From Saccharopolyspora aridisoli (GTDB lineage Bacteria; Actinomycetota; Actinomycetes; Mycobacteriales; Pseudonocardiaceae), in NCBI RefSeq assembly GCF_004348445.1, contig NZ_SMKV01000034.1, forward strand, positions 1 to 59,727: DNA of 59,727 nucleotides, in the 5' to 3' direction. The stretch's first letter is position 1. Each line of letters starts with the position of its first letter. The notes beneath the pieces are model-generated. The model was not told where the DNA came from, searched no databases, and saw only the letters and a list, made by a program, of their open reading frames with translations. Both the position numbers and the translations under genes were made by a program. This document shows, piece by piece, positions 15,107 through 21,763 of this stretch.

Positions 15107-15640
15107 CGTGAGGTAGTAGAGGAGCGCGACCAGCGTCCCGGAACCGAGCAGCTCTTGCCGCTGCGCCAGCTCCGTCACGCGCGACAACGGCACCCACTCG
15201 ACCCGCCCGACTTCCTCGGTCTCGGTCGGCTCGCCGATGTGCTTCGCGCCGCGCCACAGGTACACGTCGATCGGCGCGGTCACCTGCCCCGGCAACGGCT
15301 CGAAGGTCACCAGGTGCTCACCGTCCCCGATTGGCTCCCACCCGCTCTCCTCAGCGGCCTCACGAGCGGCAGTCCCCGCCGAGTCGTCACCGTCGTCGAC
15401 CATGCCGCCCAGCAGCTCATAACCCCACTGCTCGGTCGGGAACCGGTACCGCCACAGCATCAACGCCCGGTCCTGCTCATCAACGATCAAGGCGATCGCG
15501 ATCCGCGCCAGGTGCACCACGTGGTACTCCCACCGCTCACCGTTCGGCGCTTCCACGTCGGCCAACCCCAAACGGACCCACCGGTTGTCGTAGACCAACC
15601 GCTCCCCGTACGTCTTCCAAGCTCCGCGCTCATTGCTCAC
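15059..15640 (-). CDS. Nudix hydrolase in the position of the pSAM2 immunity factor (Pif)
   Basis: About 193 residues. The Nudix box is GMVDDGDDSAGTAA followed by REAAEESGW, with Asp where the first conserved Glu usually stands. The core reads ALMLWRYRFPTEQWGYELLG, as in ADP-ribose pyrophosphatase-type members. GTG 15640 has TACGCT 6-7 bases upstream and no ribosome site, so the transcript may be leaderless. The gene converges on and overlaps the TPR regulator, which could allow antisense effects. In pSAM2 the Nudix protein Pif blocks redundant transfer between cells that already hold the element. The same role is inferred from position. Confidence 0.7.
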   Translation of the reverse strand: MSNERGAWKTYGERLVYDNRWVRLGLADVEAPNGERWEYHVVHLARIAIALIVDEQDRALMLWRYRFPTEQWGYELLGGMVDDGDDSAGTAAREAAEESGWEPIGDGEHLVTFEPLPGQVTAPIDVYLWRGAKHIGEPTETEEVGRVEWVPLSRVTELAQRQELLGSGTLVALLYYLTSRGTAAGQDQPVQTP

Positions 15641-15746
15641 GTCTGGAGCGTACGGGTTACGAGGGTGGGACTGCGCATCCTCACGCGAGTCCTCAGGCTC
15701 TTCCGAAACAAACTCGGTGCCGGGATCGGTATGACGTCGGTATTCG

Positions 15747-17333
15747 CTACTCAGGAATGAGCCGATGCCATACCCCACTGCCGCCGTCCAGATCCTTTTG
15801 CTCAATGCGCGACTCTTCAATCCATCCGGCTGGCCATATGCGTCTCGACTGTGTCGTGGAATTAACAAAAACCTGTGATCCAGATAGGTTGATTGGGATT
15901 CGCGGTTTATGTCCAGACCACTGCGTAAATTTCACATCGGACAAGAATAGAGTGTTGGTAAATTGAGCGGCGTCGCCCTTGAGGATGTACTTGGATTGGT
16001 TAAGTGTTGCGTTCGAAAAGTCGGCGTCTCCTTTGAATTCCACGTTAGAGAAATTTGGGCCGTGGGAGAAGGTTGCTCTGTTGAAGTTGGCCTCTTTTTC
16101 GAATACTGTTCCACTGAAGCTAGACTCGGCAGGGTTCTGCAGCGTGTTGCCGAAGTGTGCTTTTTCGAAGCTTGCGTCGCCAATAAACTCGGCATCTTCG
16201 AAGTCGGCTCCGCCCGGGAACGATGCGCCGTCAAAGCTGACGATTTCTGGCCTGAATTTGACCCATGAAAAGATTGCGAGATTTGAGAATGTTGCGTGGG
16301 AGAATGAGGTGTAGCCGTGGAACTCTGCACGCGAGAACTGGGCGTTGCGAATACGTGCCCCGTGTGGAAGATAGAAATCGAGCAAGACCGCGCCCCGTAG
16401 ATCAATATCGATATCAGGCCAGTAATCATTTGCCGGGTTTTCGGAATTGCCCTCAGTGGACAGGTGGCGAGTGAGAATCTGCTGAGCAGCCACCCGGACG
16501 TGAAGCTCTTGTTCTCCCGGAGAGTGCTCGGTGGCCTCTTTATTTTCTCCTACAATGTCAGTCTCGCACTTGCTTGCATTGTTGATCTCGTCTTCCTTTG
16601 TGCTTTTGGAGAGTAGGTAGCTTGCTAAAGTCGAGGTGACCGGTATGCGCAGGTACGCGCATACCACATTGACAACAGTCTGCCTTTGTTTGACGTTGTG
16701 CTGGGCGAGCTGTTCAAGCGCATATAGTGCGCCGAGTCGTACCGGTGCTTTTTCGTGTCCAAGCTGTTCGATGGACTGCGCGTATAATTCATTTGCTCTC
16801 TGTTGTGCAGAGTCCGACTCAGTGTGCATCTGTGCGTGTTCCGCCAGCCATTGTCGCCGCGCGGTCAGCATGAGCGCTATGGCGCCACCCGTGCCTGCTC
16901 CAATTGTTAAAGCTGTTCGGATCGCTTCGATGCGTGCGCTGGCGGTATCGGTAGCATTTGACGCCACGCCAAGGAGCCAATTTAGGGCGAGCCAAGTGAT
17001 CAGCGATATCGCAATAATGGCAAGCGCAACTAATTGCCACCGTAATGGACGTAATTGCTGAGGTGTGGCCTTGGTCGGGTTTTCTTTTGGTATCCTGATT
17101 GATCGGGTGAAGGTAAGTGTTAGGAGCGCGAAGGCGCCGAACAATGTGACTAGTGCGGGGGTATCAAAAAGACCCCATGACTTTAAAATTTGAAAGCCCC
17201 ATCTGATGGGCTCGGTTAAGATGGCAGGTGACCATGCTTGGACTCCTGCCGCTAATGCAACCGCACCGACGGTGGCGAGCTGTAATTCGTAATGTCTCCA
17301 CTGCATCCATCGCGGGGGTGACTCGGGGCTCAT
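15747..17333 (-). CDS. Membrane-anchored pentapeptide-repeat protein
   Basis: A 528-residue protein of lower GC than the backbone. Four membrane segments lie in the first 175 residues (LQLATVGAVALAAGVQAW, LVTLFGAFALLTLTFT, LVALAIIAISLITWLAL and ALTIGAGTGGAIALMLTA). Then follow a helical segment with QQRANELYAQSIEQLGHEKA and VRLGALYALEQLAQ. A pentapeptide-repeat helix starts around residue 325 (IDLRGAVLLDFYLPHGARIR, then FSHATFSNLAIFSW and FEDAEFIGDASFEKAHF). Related proteins are widespread in actinobacteria and often sit near defence or mobile genes, but I know of no assigned function. ATG 17333 is preferred over an upstream in-frame start because conserved-looking sequence begins there. It lies beside the integrase gene, a common cargo slot. 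Confidence 0.75.
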   Translation of the reverse strand: MSPESPPRWMQWRHYELQLATVGAVALAAGVQAWSPAILTEPIRWGFQILKSWGLFDTPALVTLFGAFALLTLTFTRSIRIPKENPTKATPQQLRPLRWQLVALAIIAISLITWLALNWLLGVASNATDTASARIEAIRTALTIGAGTGGAIALMLTARRQWLAEHAQMHTESDSAQQRANELYAQSIEQLGHEKAPVRLGALYALEQLAQHNVKQRQTVVNVVCAYLRIPVTSTLASYLLSKSTKEDEINNASKCETDIVGENKEATEHSPGEQELHVRVAAQQILTRHLSTEGNSENPANDYWPDIDIDLRGAVLLDFYLPHGARIRNAQFSRAEFHGYTSFSHATFSNLAIFSWVKFRPEIVSFDGASFPGGADFEDAEFIGDASFEKAHFGNTLQNPAESSFSGTVFEKEANFNRATFSHGPNFSNVEFKGDADFSNATLNQSKYILKGDAAQFTNTLFLSDVKFTQWSGHKPRIPINLSGSQVFVNSTTQSRRIWPAGWIEESRIEQKDLDGGSGVWHRLIPE

Positions 17334-17448
17334 GGAGCTCGATCCAAGCAGATGTGGGCGCAGATGTGCTTTGCTTTGGCCAACATTCCTTCGGGTGTGG
17401 AGGCAGTAGGACGGTACTTGGATTTCATGCCGTCGAGCTGCGGAGCTG

Positions 17449-18708
17449 TCAGCTGGGTTCGCCGTGCCTCTTAGGCAACCGGCTCCCCAGGATCTCTGCG
17501 GCCTTGCGATCGGATGCGGCAACCCACGCTGCGTAGACGCGGAGGGTGGTGGCGCCGCCTCCTCCGTGTCCGAGGCGGCCGGACACCGTAGGGAGGTCAA
17601 CGCCGGCGGTGAGGAGTTCGGTGGCGGAGTAATGGCGCAGGGCGTGGAGGTTTGTGTCGAGGTTGAGGCGGTCGGCCATGTCTTTGTACCGCTGCGTCAC
17701 TGCGTTGGGTGGGTACGGCTGGACATGGTCAGGCGTCTTGGTACCGGTGAAGACAAACAAGTCGGCGGTGAACTTCCGGCCGAGCGACTCGACGCGTAGG
17801 CGGACTCGCTCGCGATGCTCCCGCAGCAGTGTCACCGTCTCGGAATCCACAGCAATGCGGCGGATCTGGTGTGCTTTGGTGTCCTTCTCTTCTCCGAGCA
17901 CCCAGTTGCGGCGTAGGGCTATGACTTCCTGTTCAAGATCCACATGAGAGAAGCGCAGCCCGACGAGCTCGCCTCGGCGTGCGCCGGTCGTCATGGCGAG
18001 CCAGACGAGCGTGCCCCAGTCGTCGTCCATGCGGAACGCTTCCTCGGATAGCCGGGCGGCCTCGGCGGGGGAGGGCGGATCCGGCTCAGGGCGTTTCTGC
18101 TTGGGCTTGCGGGCGACGCGTGCCGGGTTGGTGTCGATCCATTCCCAGCGTTCGGCGGCGTCGAGGGTGCCGCTGATGATGGCATGGATCTGGCGGACCG
18201 TGGAGGTCTCCATCGGCTTGCACTCGTGCGGCTTGCAGCCTGCTGCTTCGCAGTCGTGCTCGCCGGAGCGCTTGTGCACGACGAAGGGCTTGCCGTTGCA
18301 GCGGTTCCGGCAGCGGCGTAGCTCGGTGTAGAGACCTTCGAGGATCCGGGCCGACAGCTTGTTCACTGGCGTCTCGCCGAGTGCGGGCACGATCGTCCGG
18401 TCGATGTAGCCCTCGTAGGTCTTCCGCGTGCTATTCGCGAGCTCGTTGGTGCGCATCCATTCGGACAGCGCGTAGGCGAGGTTCACCGAGGACTGCGCCG
18501 AACGTTGTTTCGCGACCTTGGCTTGGAACTCGGCGAGCTTGTTCTCCGCCTTCTTCCAGGCGGCCTTGTTGGTGCCCTGGATGGTGTCGCGGTAGTAAAC
18601 CTGCTTGCCCGTCACCGGGTCCGTACCGGCGTAGAGGCGGACGCGGAGTGCTCCTCCGCGTTCCTCGATGTTGCCCCGCTTGCGGTTTTGATCGCGCGCA
18701 GCACTCAT
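17449..18708 (-). CDS. int: Tyrosine site-specific integrase of the element
   Basis: About 419 residues. The N-terminal arm-binding domain (GNIEERGGALRVRLYAGTDP) is followed by a core-binding domain that contains a Cys-rich insertion (CRNRCNGKPF, then HDCEAAGCKPHECKPM), seen in several actinomycete element integrases. The catalytic domain has Arg in TTGARRGELVGLRF, the box HALRHYSATELL, LGHGGGGATTLRVY and a late Tyr in RVYAAW. ATG 18708 has AAGG 5 bases upstream. ATG 18720 and 18744 are in-frame alternatives that would overlap the CATGCCCA repeats. The gene sits 73 bp from attR and reads away from it, the usual arrangement for insertion into a tRNA 3' end. Confidence 0.92.
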   Translation of the reverse strand: MSAARDQNRKRGNIEERGGALRVRLYAGTDPVTGKQVYYRDTIQGTNKAAWKKAENKLAEFQAKVAKQRSAQSSVNLAYALSEWMRTNELANSTRKTYEGYIDRTIVPALGETPVNKLSARILEGLYTELRRCRNRCNGKPFVVHKRSGEHDCEAAGCKPHECKPMETSTVRQIHAIISGTLDAAERWEWIDTNPARVARKPKQKRPEPDPPSPAEAARLSEEAFRMDDDWGTLVWLAMTTGARRGELVGLRFSHVDLEQEVIALRRNWVLGEEKDTKAHQIRRIAVDSETVTLLREHRERVRLRVESLGRKFTADLFVFTGTKTPDHVQPYPPNAVTQRYKDMADRLNLDTNLHALRHYSATELLTAGVDLPTVSGRLGHGGGGATTLRVYAAWVAASDRKAAEILGSRLPKRHGEPS

Positions 18709-18723
18709 GGCCTTGAGCATACT

Positions 18724-18745
18724 CATGCCCAAGGCCATGCCCACG
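18724..18745. repeat. Candidate integrase arm-type sites, right
   Basis: The block holds two CATGCCCA copies and matches 20 of 22 bases at 2311-2332. It lies at the very start of int, so integrase binding here could also repress its own gene. Confidence 0.45.
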
Positions 18746-18780
18746 GATCAAGCCATGATCCACATATTCGCTTGTTTTGC

Positions 18781-18838
18781 CTGGTGAAGGCTGGTGCCCC
18801 CGGTGCGATTCGAACGCACACTGGACGGATTTTGAGTC
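18781..18838. repeat. attR: 58-bp direct repeat copy within the tRNA gene
   Basis: This copy is identical to 2162-2219 and forms the 3' half of the tRNA (anticodon loop to CCA) plus 11 flanking bases. Because it belongs to the complete tRNA, this side keeps the tRNA functional after insertion. Confidence 0.92.
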
Positions 18839-18867
18839 CGCTGCCTCTGCCGTTGGGCTACGGGGGC
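18792..18867 (-). tRNA. tRNA with anticodon CAA (nominally Leu), integration target
   Basis: The 76-base gene folds with a 7-bp acceptor (GCCCCCG/CGGGGGC), a 3-bp D stem, a 5-bp anticodon stem closing loop CTCAAAA (anticodon CAA), a 5-base variable loop and a T arm with TTCGAAT. CCA is encoded. CAA reads UUG leucine codons, but bacterial leucine tRNAs normally have a long variable arm, which this lacks. Either this is an unusual short-arm form or its charging differs. The 3' half is the element attachment site. Confidence 0.85.
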
Positions 18868-19055
18868 TGGTCTTGTTGTCAGCATACGTGACGGCTGATC
18901 AGGGTCTTCCGGGAGGGTGTCCGGTGAGTTACCCCTGGTCAGGGTGTTGTTGCGGTGTCCGGGTGATCGTTTTCCGCGTGGGGCTGGTGGTTGTGATCAC
19001 GGCGGTTTAAGTTCGCGGGTCGTGCAGTGTGTGGTGGGTCGAACGCGCGGAGGCC

Positions 19056-20438
19056 GTGTTGGTCGATGACAGAACTCAGGTGGAGCCGACGCCCGCTGGG
19101 TTGCGGCGGAGTCTGAAGAACCGGCACCTCCAGATGATCGCGCTCGGCGGGATCATCGGGGCCAGCTTGTTCATCGGCAGCGGGGCGGTGATCTCAACCG
19201 TCGGGCCGGCGGCCGTGCTGTCCTACGCGATCGGCGGGCTGATCGTCGTGCTCGTCATGCGGATGCTCGGTGAGATGGCCACCGCGGCGCCCACGTTGGG
19301 CTCCTTCATGGAGTACGCGCGGACGTCGCTGGGGGAGTGGGCGGGATTCACGCTCGGCTGGCTGTACTGGTACTACTGGGTCGGCGTGGTGGCCTTCGAG
19401 GCCGTCGCCGGGGCCGAGCTGATCAACCCGTTGATCCCGATGGTGCCCCAGTGGGTCATCTCGCTCGTTCTGATGCTGGTGCTGACCGGGACGAACCTGG
19501 TGTCGGTGCGCTCCTTCGGCGAGACCGAGTTCTGGCTGGCCTCCATCAAGGTCATCACCATCGTGATCTTCCTGCTGTGCGGGACGGTGTTCGTCCTCGG
19601 GCTCTGGCCCGGGGCCGAGATGTCGGTCGGCAACATCGGCAAGGACGGGTTCTTGGCCAACGGCGGCTTCTCCGTGCTGCACGGCGTGGTGATCGTGATC
19701 TTCTCCTACTTCGGGACCGAGATCGTCACCATCGTCTCCGCCGAGTCCGACGAGCCGGAGCGCTCGGTGGCCAAGGCGACCAAAGCCGTGGTGTGGCGGG
19801 TGCTGCTGTTCTACGTGGGCTCGGTGACGCTGCTGGTGATGATCACGCCGTGGGACCAGATCCCCACCGAAGGCAGCCCGTACGCGGCGGCGTTCACCCG
19901 GTTCGGGCTTCCCGCGGCCGAAGTGGTCGTCGACGTCGTGGTGTTCACCGCGGTGGTCTCCGTGCTCAACTCCGGTCTCTACACGGCTTCCCGCATGCTG
20001 TTCGCGTTGCAGCAGCGGTCGTTCGCTCCCGGCTGGGTGCGCGACCTCAACGGTCGTGGTGTTCCGTGGAAGGCGATCCTGCTGTCCACACTGGTCGGTT
20101 ACGTCGCTGTTGCGGCCAGTTACGTCGCTCCGGACACGATCTTCTACTTCATCATCAACAGCGCGGGTGCCGTGGCGCTGTTCATCTACGCCATGATCGC
20201 GCTCTCGCAGCTGCGGATGCGGCGTCGCCTCGAGCGCGAGGCGCCGGAGTCGCTGAAGCTGAAGATGTGGTTCTTCCCCTACCTGACCTGGGTCACCCTC
20301 GCGCTGATCGGCACCGTGATCGCTGCCATGATCTTCGTGCCGGACATCCGGTCGCAGCTCGTGCTGAGCCTGGTCAGCGTCGCTGCGATCATGTTGATCT
20401 ACCTGGTGTTCGTGCGGAGGAAACCTTCGAAAGCGTGA
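19056..20438 (+). CDS. Amino acid permease (APC superfamily)
   Basis: About 460 residues with twelve membrane segments. The N-terminal block LKNRHLQMIALGGIIGASLF followed by IGSGAVISTVGPAAVLSYAI is the substrate-binding signature of the amino acid transporter (AAT/GABA permease) branch. Later landmarks are MEYARTSLGEWAGFTLGWLY, FSYFGTEIVTIVSAES and NSGLYTASRMLFALQQR. It should import an amino acid or gamma-aminobutyrate with protons, and the exact substrate cannot be told. GGAGG lies just upstream of GTG 19056 and TTG 19059, and either may be used. The 14-bp palindrome CGTGAGCGCTCACG spans its stop codon (20434-20447) and may end the transcript. Confidence 0.88.
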   Translation: MLVDDRTQVEPTPAGLRRSLKNRHLQMIALGGIIGASLFIGSGAVISTVGPAAVLSYAIGGLIVVLVMRMLGEMATAAPTLGSFMEYARTSLGEWAGFTLGWLYWYYWVGVVAFEAVAGAELINPLIPMVPQWVISLVLMLVLTGTNLVSVRSFGETEFWLASIKVITIVIFLLCGTVFVLGLWPGAEMSVGNIGKDGFLANGGFSVLHGVVIVIFSYFGTEIVTIVSAESDEPERSVAKATKAVVWRVLLFYVGSVTLLVMITPWDQIPTEGSPYAAAFTRFGLPAAEVVVDVVVFTAVVSVLNSGLYTASRMLFALQQRSFAPGWVRDLNGRGVPWKAILLSTLVGYVAVAASYVAPDTIFYFIINSAGAVALFIYAMIALSQLRMRRRLEREAPESLKLKMWFFPYLTWVTLALIGTVIAAMIFVPDIRSQLVLSLVSVAAIMLIYLVFVRRKPSKA

Positions 20439-20498
20439 GCGCTCACGATGTCGCAATGGTCACGCCGCCTATTAACCTCGGCGTGAAGTCACTACCGG

Positions 20499-20526
20499 TA
20501 AGCTGCGGTTTCCGATGCAAACCGCA
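20499..20526 (+). promoter_or_regulatory. Promoter box and leader hairpin of the ANTAR regulator
   Basis: TAAGCT at 20499-20504 fits an actinobacterial -10 box. A hairpin with arms TGCGGTTT and AAACCGCA (loop of 7) follows at 20504-20526. The hairpin lies in the presumed 5' leader, 34 bp before the start codon. Confidence 0.4.
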
Positions 20527-20559
20527 TCGGCGGACCCCGAGTTCTACTGGAGGATCCCG

Positions 20560-21171
20560 GTGACGACGCCGGCTGCCGAGGACACACGCGAGGCCAAGCC
20601 CGTCGAACGTCGCGTACTCGTGGCCGAGGACGAGGCGTTGATCAGGCTCGACCTCGTGGAGATGCTCCGCGAGGAGGGCTACCAGGTCGTCGGTGAGGCT
20701 GGTGACGGACAGGAAGCCGTTCGGCTCGCCGAGGAACTTCGACCCGATCTGGTGATCCTGGACATCAAGATGCCGAAGATGGACGGCATCGAGGCCGCTT
20801 CCAACATCGCTGGGGACCGGATCGCGCCGGTGGTCATCCTGACCGCCTTCAGCCAGCGCGATTTGGTGGAGCGGGCGCGCGACGCCGGGGCCATGGCCTA
20901 CCTGGTCAAGCCCTTCGCCAAGCGCGACCTGGTGCCGGCCATCGAGCTGGCGGTGTCCCGGTTCACCGAGGTGCAGGCCTTGGAAGCCGAGGTCAACGAC
21001 CTCACCGAACGCCTCGAGGCGCGCAAGACCATCGAGCGGGCCAAGGGCCTGCTGATGAGCAAGCACAACCTCTCCGAGCCCGAGTCCTTCCGCTGGCTGC
21101 AGCGAACCGCGATGGATCGCCGCACCACGATGAAGGCGGTCGCGCAGGCGGTTCTCGAGAACCTGTCCTAG
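20560..21171 (+). CDS. pdtaR: ANTAR-domain response regulator (PdtaR-like)
   Basis: A 203-residue protein. The receiver domain (RVLVAEDEALIRLDLVEML, phospho-acceptor Asp in DLVILDIKMPKMDG, Thr in VVILTAFS, Lys in YLVKPFAK) is followed by a coiled linker and a C-terminal ANTAR domain (IERAKGLLMSKHNLSEPESF, then LQRTAMDRRTTMKAVAQAVL). ANTAR proteins bind paired hexaloop RNA hairpins and prevent transcription termination. The Mycobacterium homologue PdtaR responds to kinase PdtaS. GTG 20560 has GGAGGA 5 bases upstream. No kinase gene is adjacent, as in Mycobacterium where PdtaS is encoded elsewhere. Position before polA matches the Rv1626 region. Confidence 0.88.
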   Translation: MTTPAAEDTREAKPVERRVLVAEDEALIRLDLVEMLREEGYQVVGEAGDGQEAVRLAEELRPDLVILDIKMPKMDGIEAASNIAGDRIAPVVILTAFSQRDLVERARDAGAMAYLVKPFAKRDLVPAIELAVSRFTEVQALEAEVNDLTERLEARKTIERAKGLLMSKHNLSEPESFRWLQRTAMDRRTTMKAVAQAVLENLS

Positions 21172-21212
21172 GCGGGTTTCCGCAGCCGCTCTGCGTGGCG
21201 GGTTGATCGCAA

Positions 21213-21246
21213 GAGGCGGGGTGCCCACGGGCGCCCCGCCTCCTTC
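21213..21246. terminator. Hairpin terminator between pdtaR and the thioesterase
   Basis: GAGGCGGGGTGCC and GGCGCCCCGCCTC pair over 13 positions with one G-T wobble and a 4-base loop, followed by CTT. It serves the converging genes on both sides. Confidence 0.75.
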
Positions 21247-21255
21247 GCGTCCTGA

Positions 21256-21702
21256 TCACTTCGGCGGCTGGTCGCGCAGGATGCAGGTGAGCCGCGCCGA
21301 GCAGGTGCGGCGGCCCTCATCATCGGTGATCTCGATGTCGTAGGTCGCCGTCGAGCGGCCCCGGTGCAGCGGGCTGGCCACCGCGGTCACCTGGCCCTCC
21401 GTGGCCGCCCGGTGGTGCGTGCAGGTCAGCTCCAGGCCGACCGCGATGCGGCCCTCGCCGGCGCTCAGTGCTGCGGCGATCGAACCGGCCTGCTCGGCGA
21501 GCACCGCGTTCGCGCCGCCGTGCAGCAGGCCGTAGGGCTGGCGGTTGCCGGCCACCGGCATCGTCGCGACCACCCGATCGGGGCTGTATTCGACGATCTC
21601 GATGCCCATCCGGGCGCTGAGCTGTTCGTCGGTGGCGCTCAGCAGCGCCTCCAGGTCGGCATCGCCGCTGGTCACGGCCTCACCGTTGTCGGTAGCGGGC
21701 AC
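21256..21702 (-). CDS. PaaI-type hotdog thioesterase
   Basis: A 148-residue protein with the hotdog fold core RQPYGLLHGGANAVLAEQAG, where the HGG turn and following helix form the acyl-CoA site. VGLELTCTHHRAATEGQVTA and CSARLTCILRDQ are the later strands. Such enzymes hydrolyse phenylacetyl- or other aryl/acyl-CoA thioesters. The substrate cannot be read from sequence. It is divergent from polA with only 61 bp between the starts. Rv1627c/Rv1628c-like lipid genes lie in the same spot in Mycobacterium, but this is a different protein family. Confidence 0.8.
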   Translation of the reverse strand: MPATDNGEAVTSGDADLEALLSATDEQLSARMGIEIVEYSPDRVVATMPVAGNRQPYGLLHGGANAVLAEQAGSIAAALSAGEGRIAVGLELTCTHHRAATEGQVTAVASPLHRGRSTATYDIEITDDEGRRTCSARLTCILRDQPPK

Positions 21703-21750
21703 TGCCGGTCCTCCCCGTCGCCTGCGGTACTGGCTGTCAGAGCTTCAGCC

Positions 21751-21756
21751 TAAACT
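21751..21756 (+). promoter_or_regulatory. -10 box giving a probable leaderless polA transcript
   Basis: TAAACT ends 7 bases before the GTG start of polA, the spacing at which transcription begins at the start codon itself. No ribosome site is present between them. Confidence 0.55.
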
Positions 21757-21763
21757 CGCGGCC

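Larger units (their letters stand above)
2162..18838. mobile_element. Integrative and conjugative element (AICE-type) inserted at a tRNA gene
   Basis: A 58-bp direct repeat (2162-2219 and 18781-18838) brackets 16.7 kb that carries a tyrosine integrase beside the right repeat, an excisionase, an FtsK-type TraB translocase, an SpdB-type membrane protein, two XRE/TPR regulators and a Nudix protein. This is the gene kit of actinomycete integrative and conjugative elements such as pSAM2, which move double-stranded DNA with TraB alone. The right repeat is the 3' half of an intact tRNA gene, so the tRNA is preserved by insertion. No RepSA, RepAM or prim-pol type replication gene is visible. Cargo occupies 2886-6996 and 15747-17333 and is visibly more AT-rich than the backbone. 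Confidence 0.92.
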
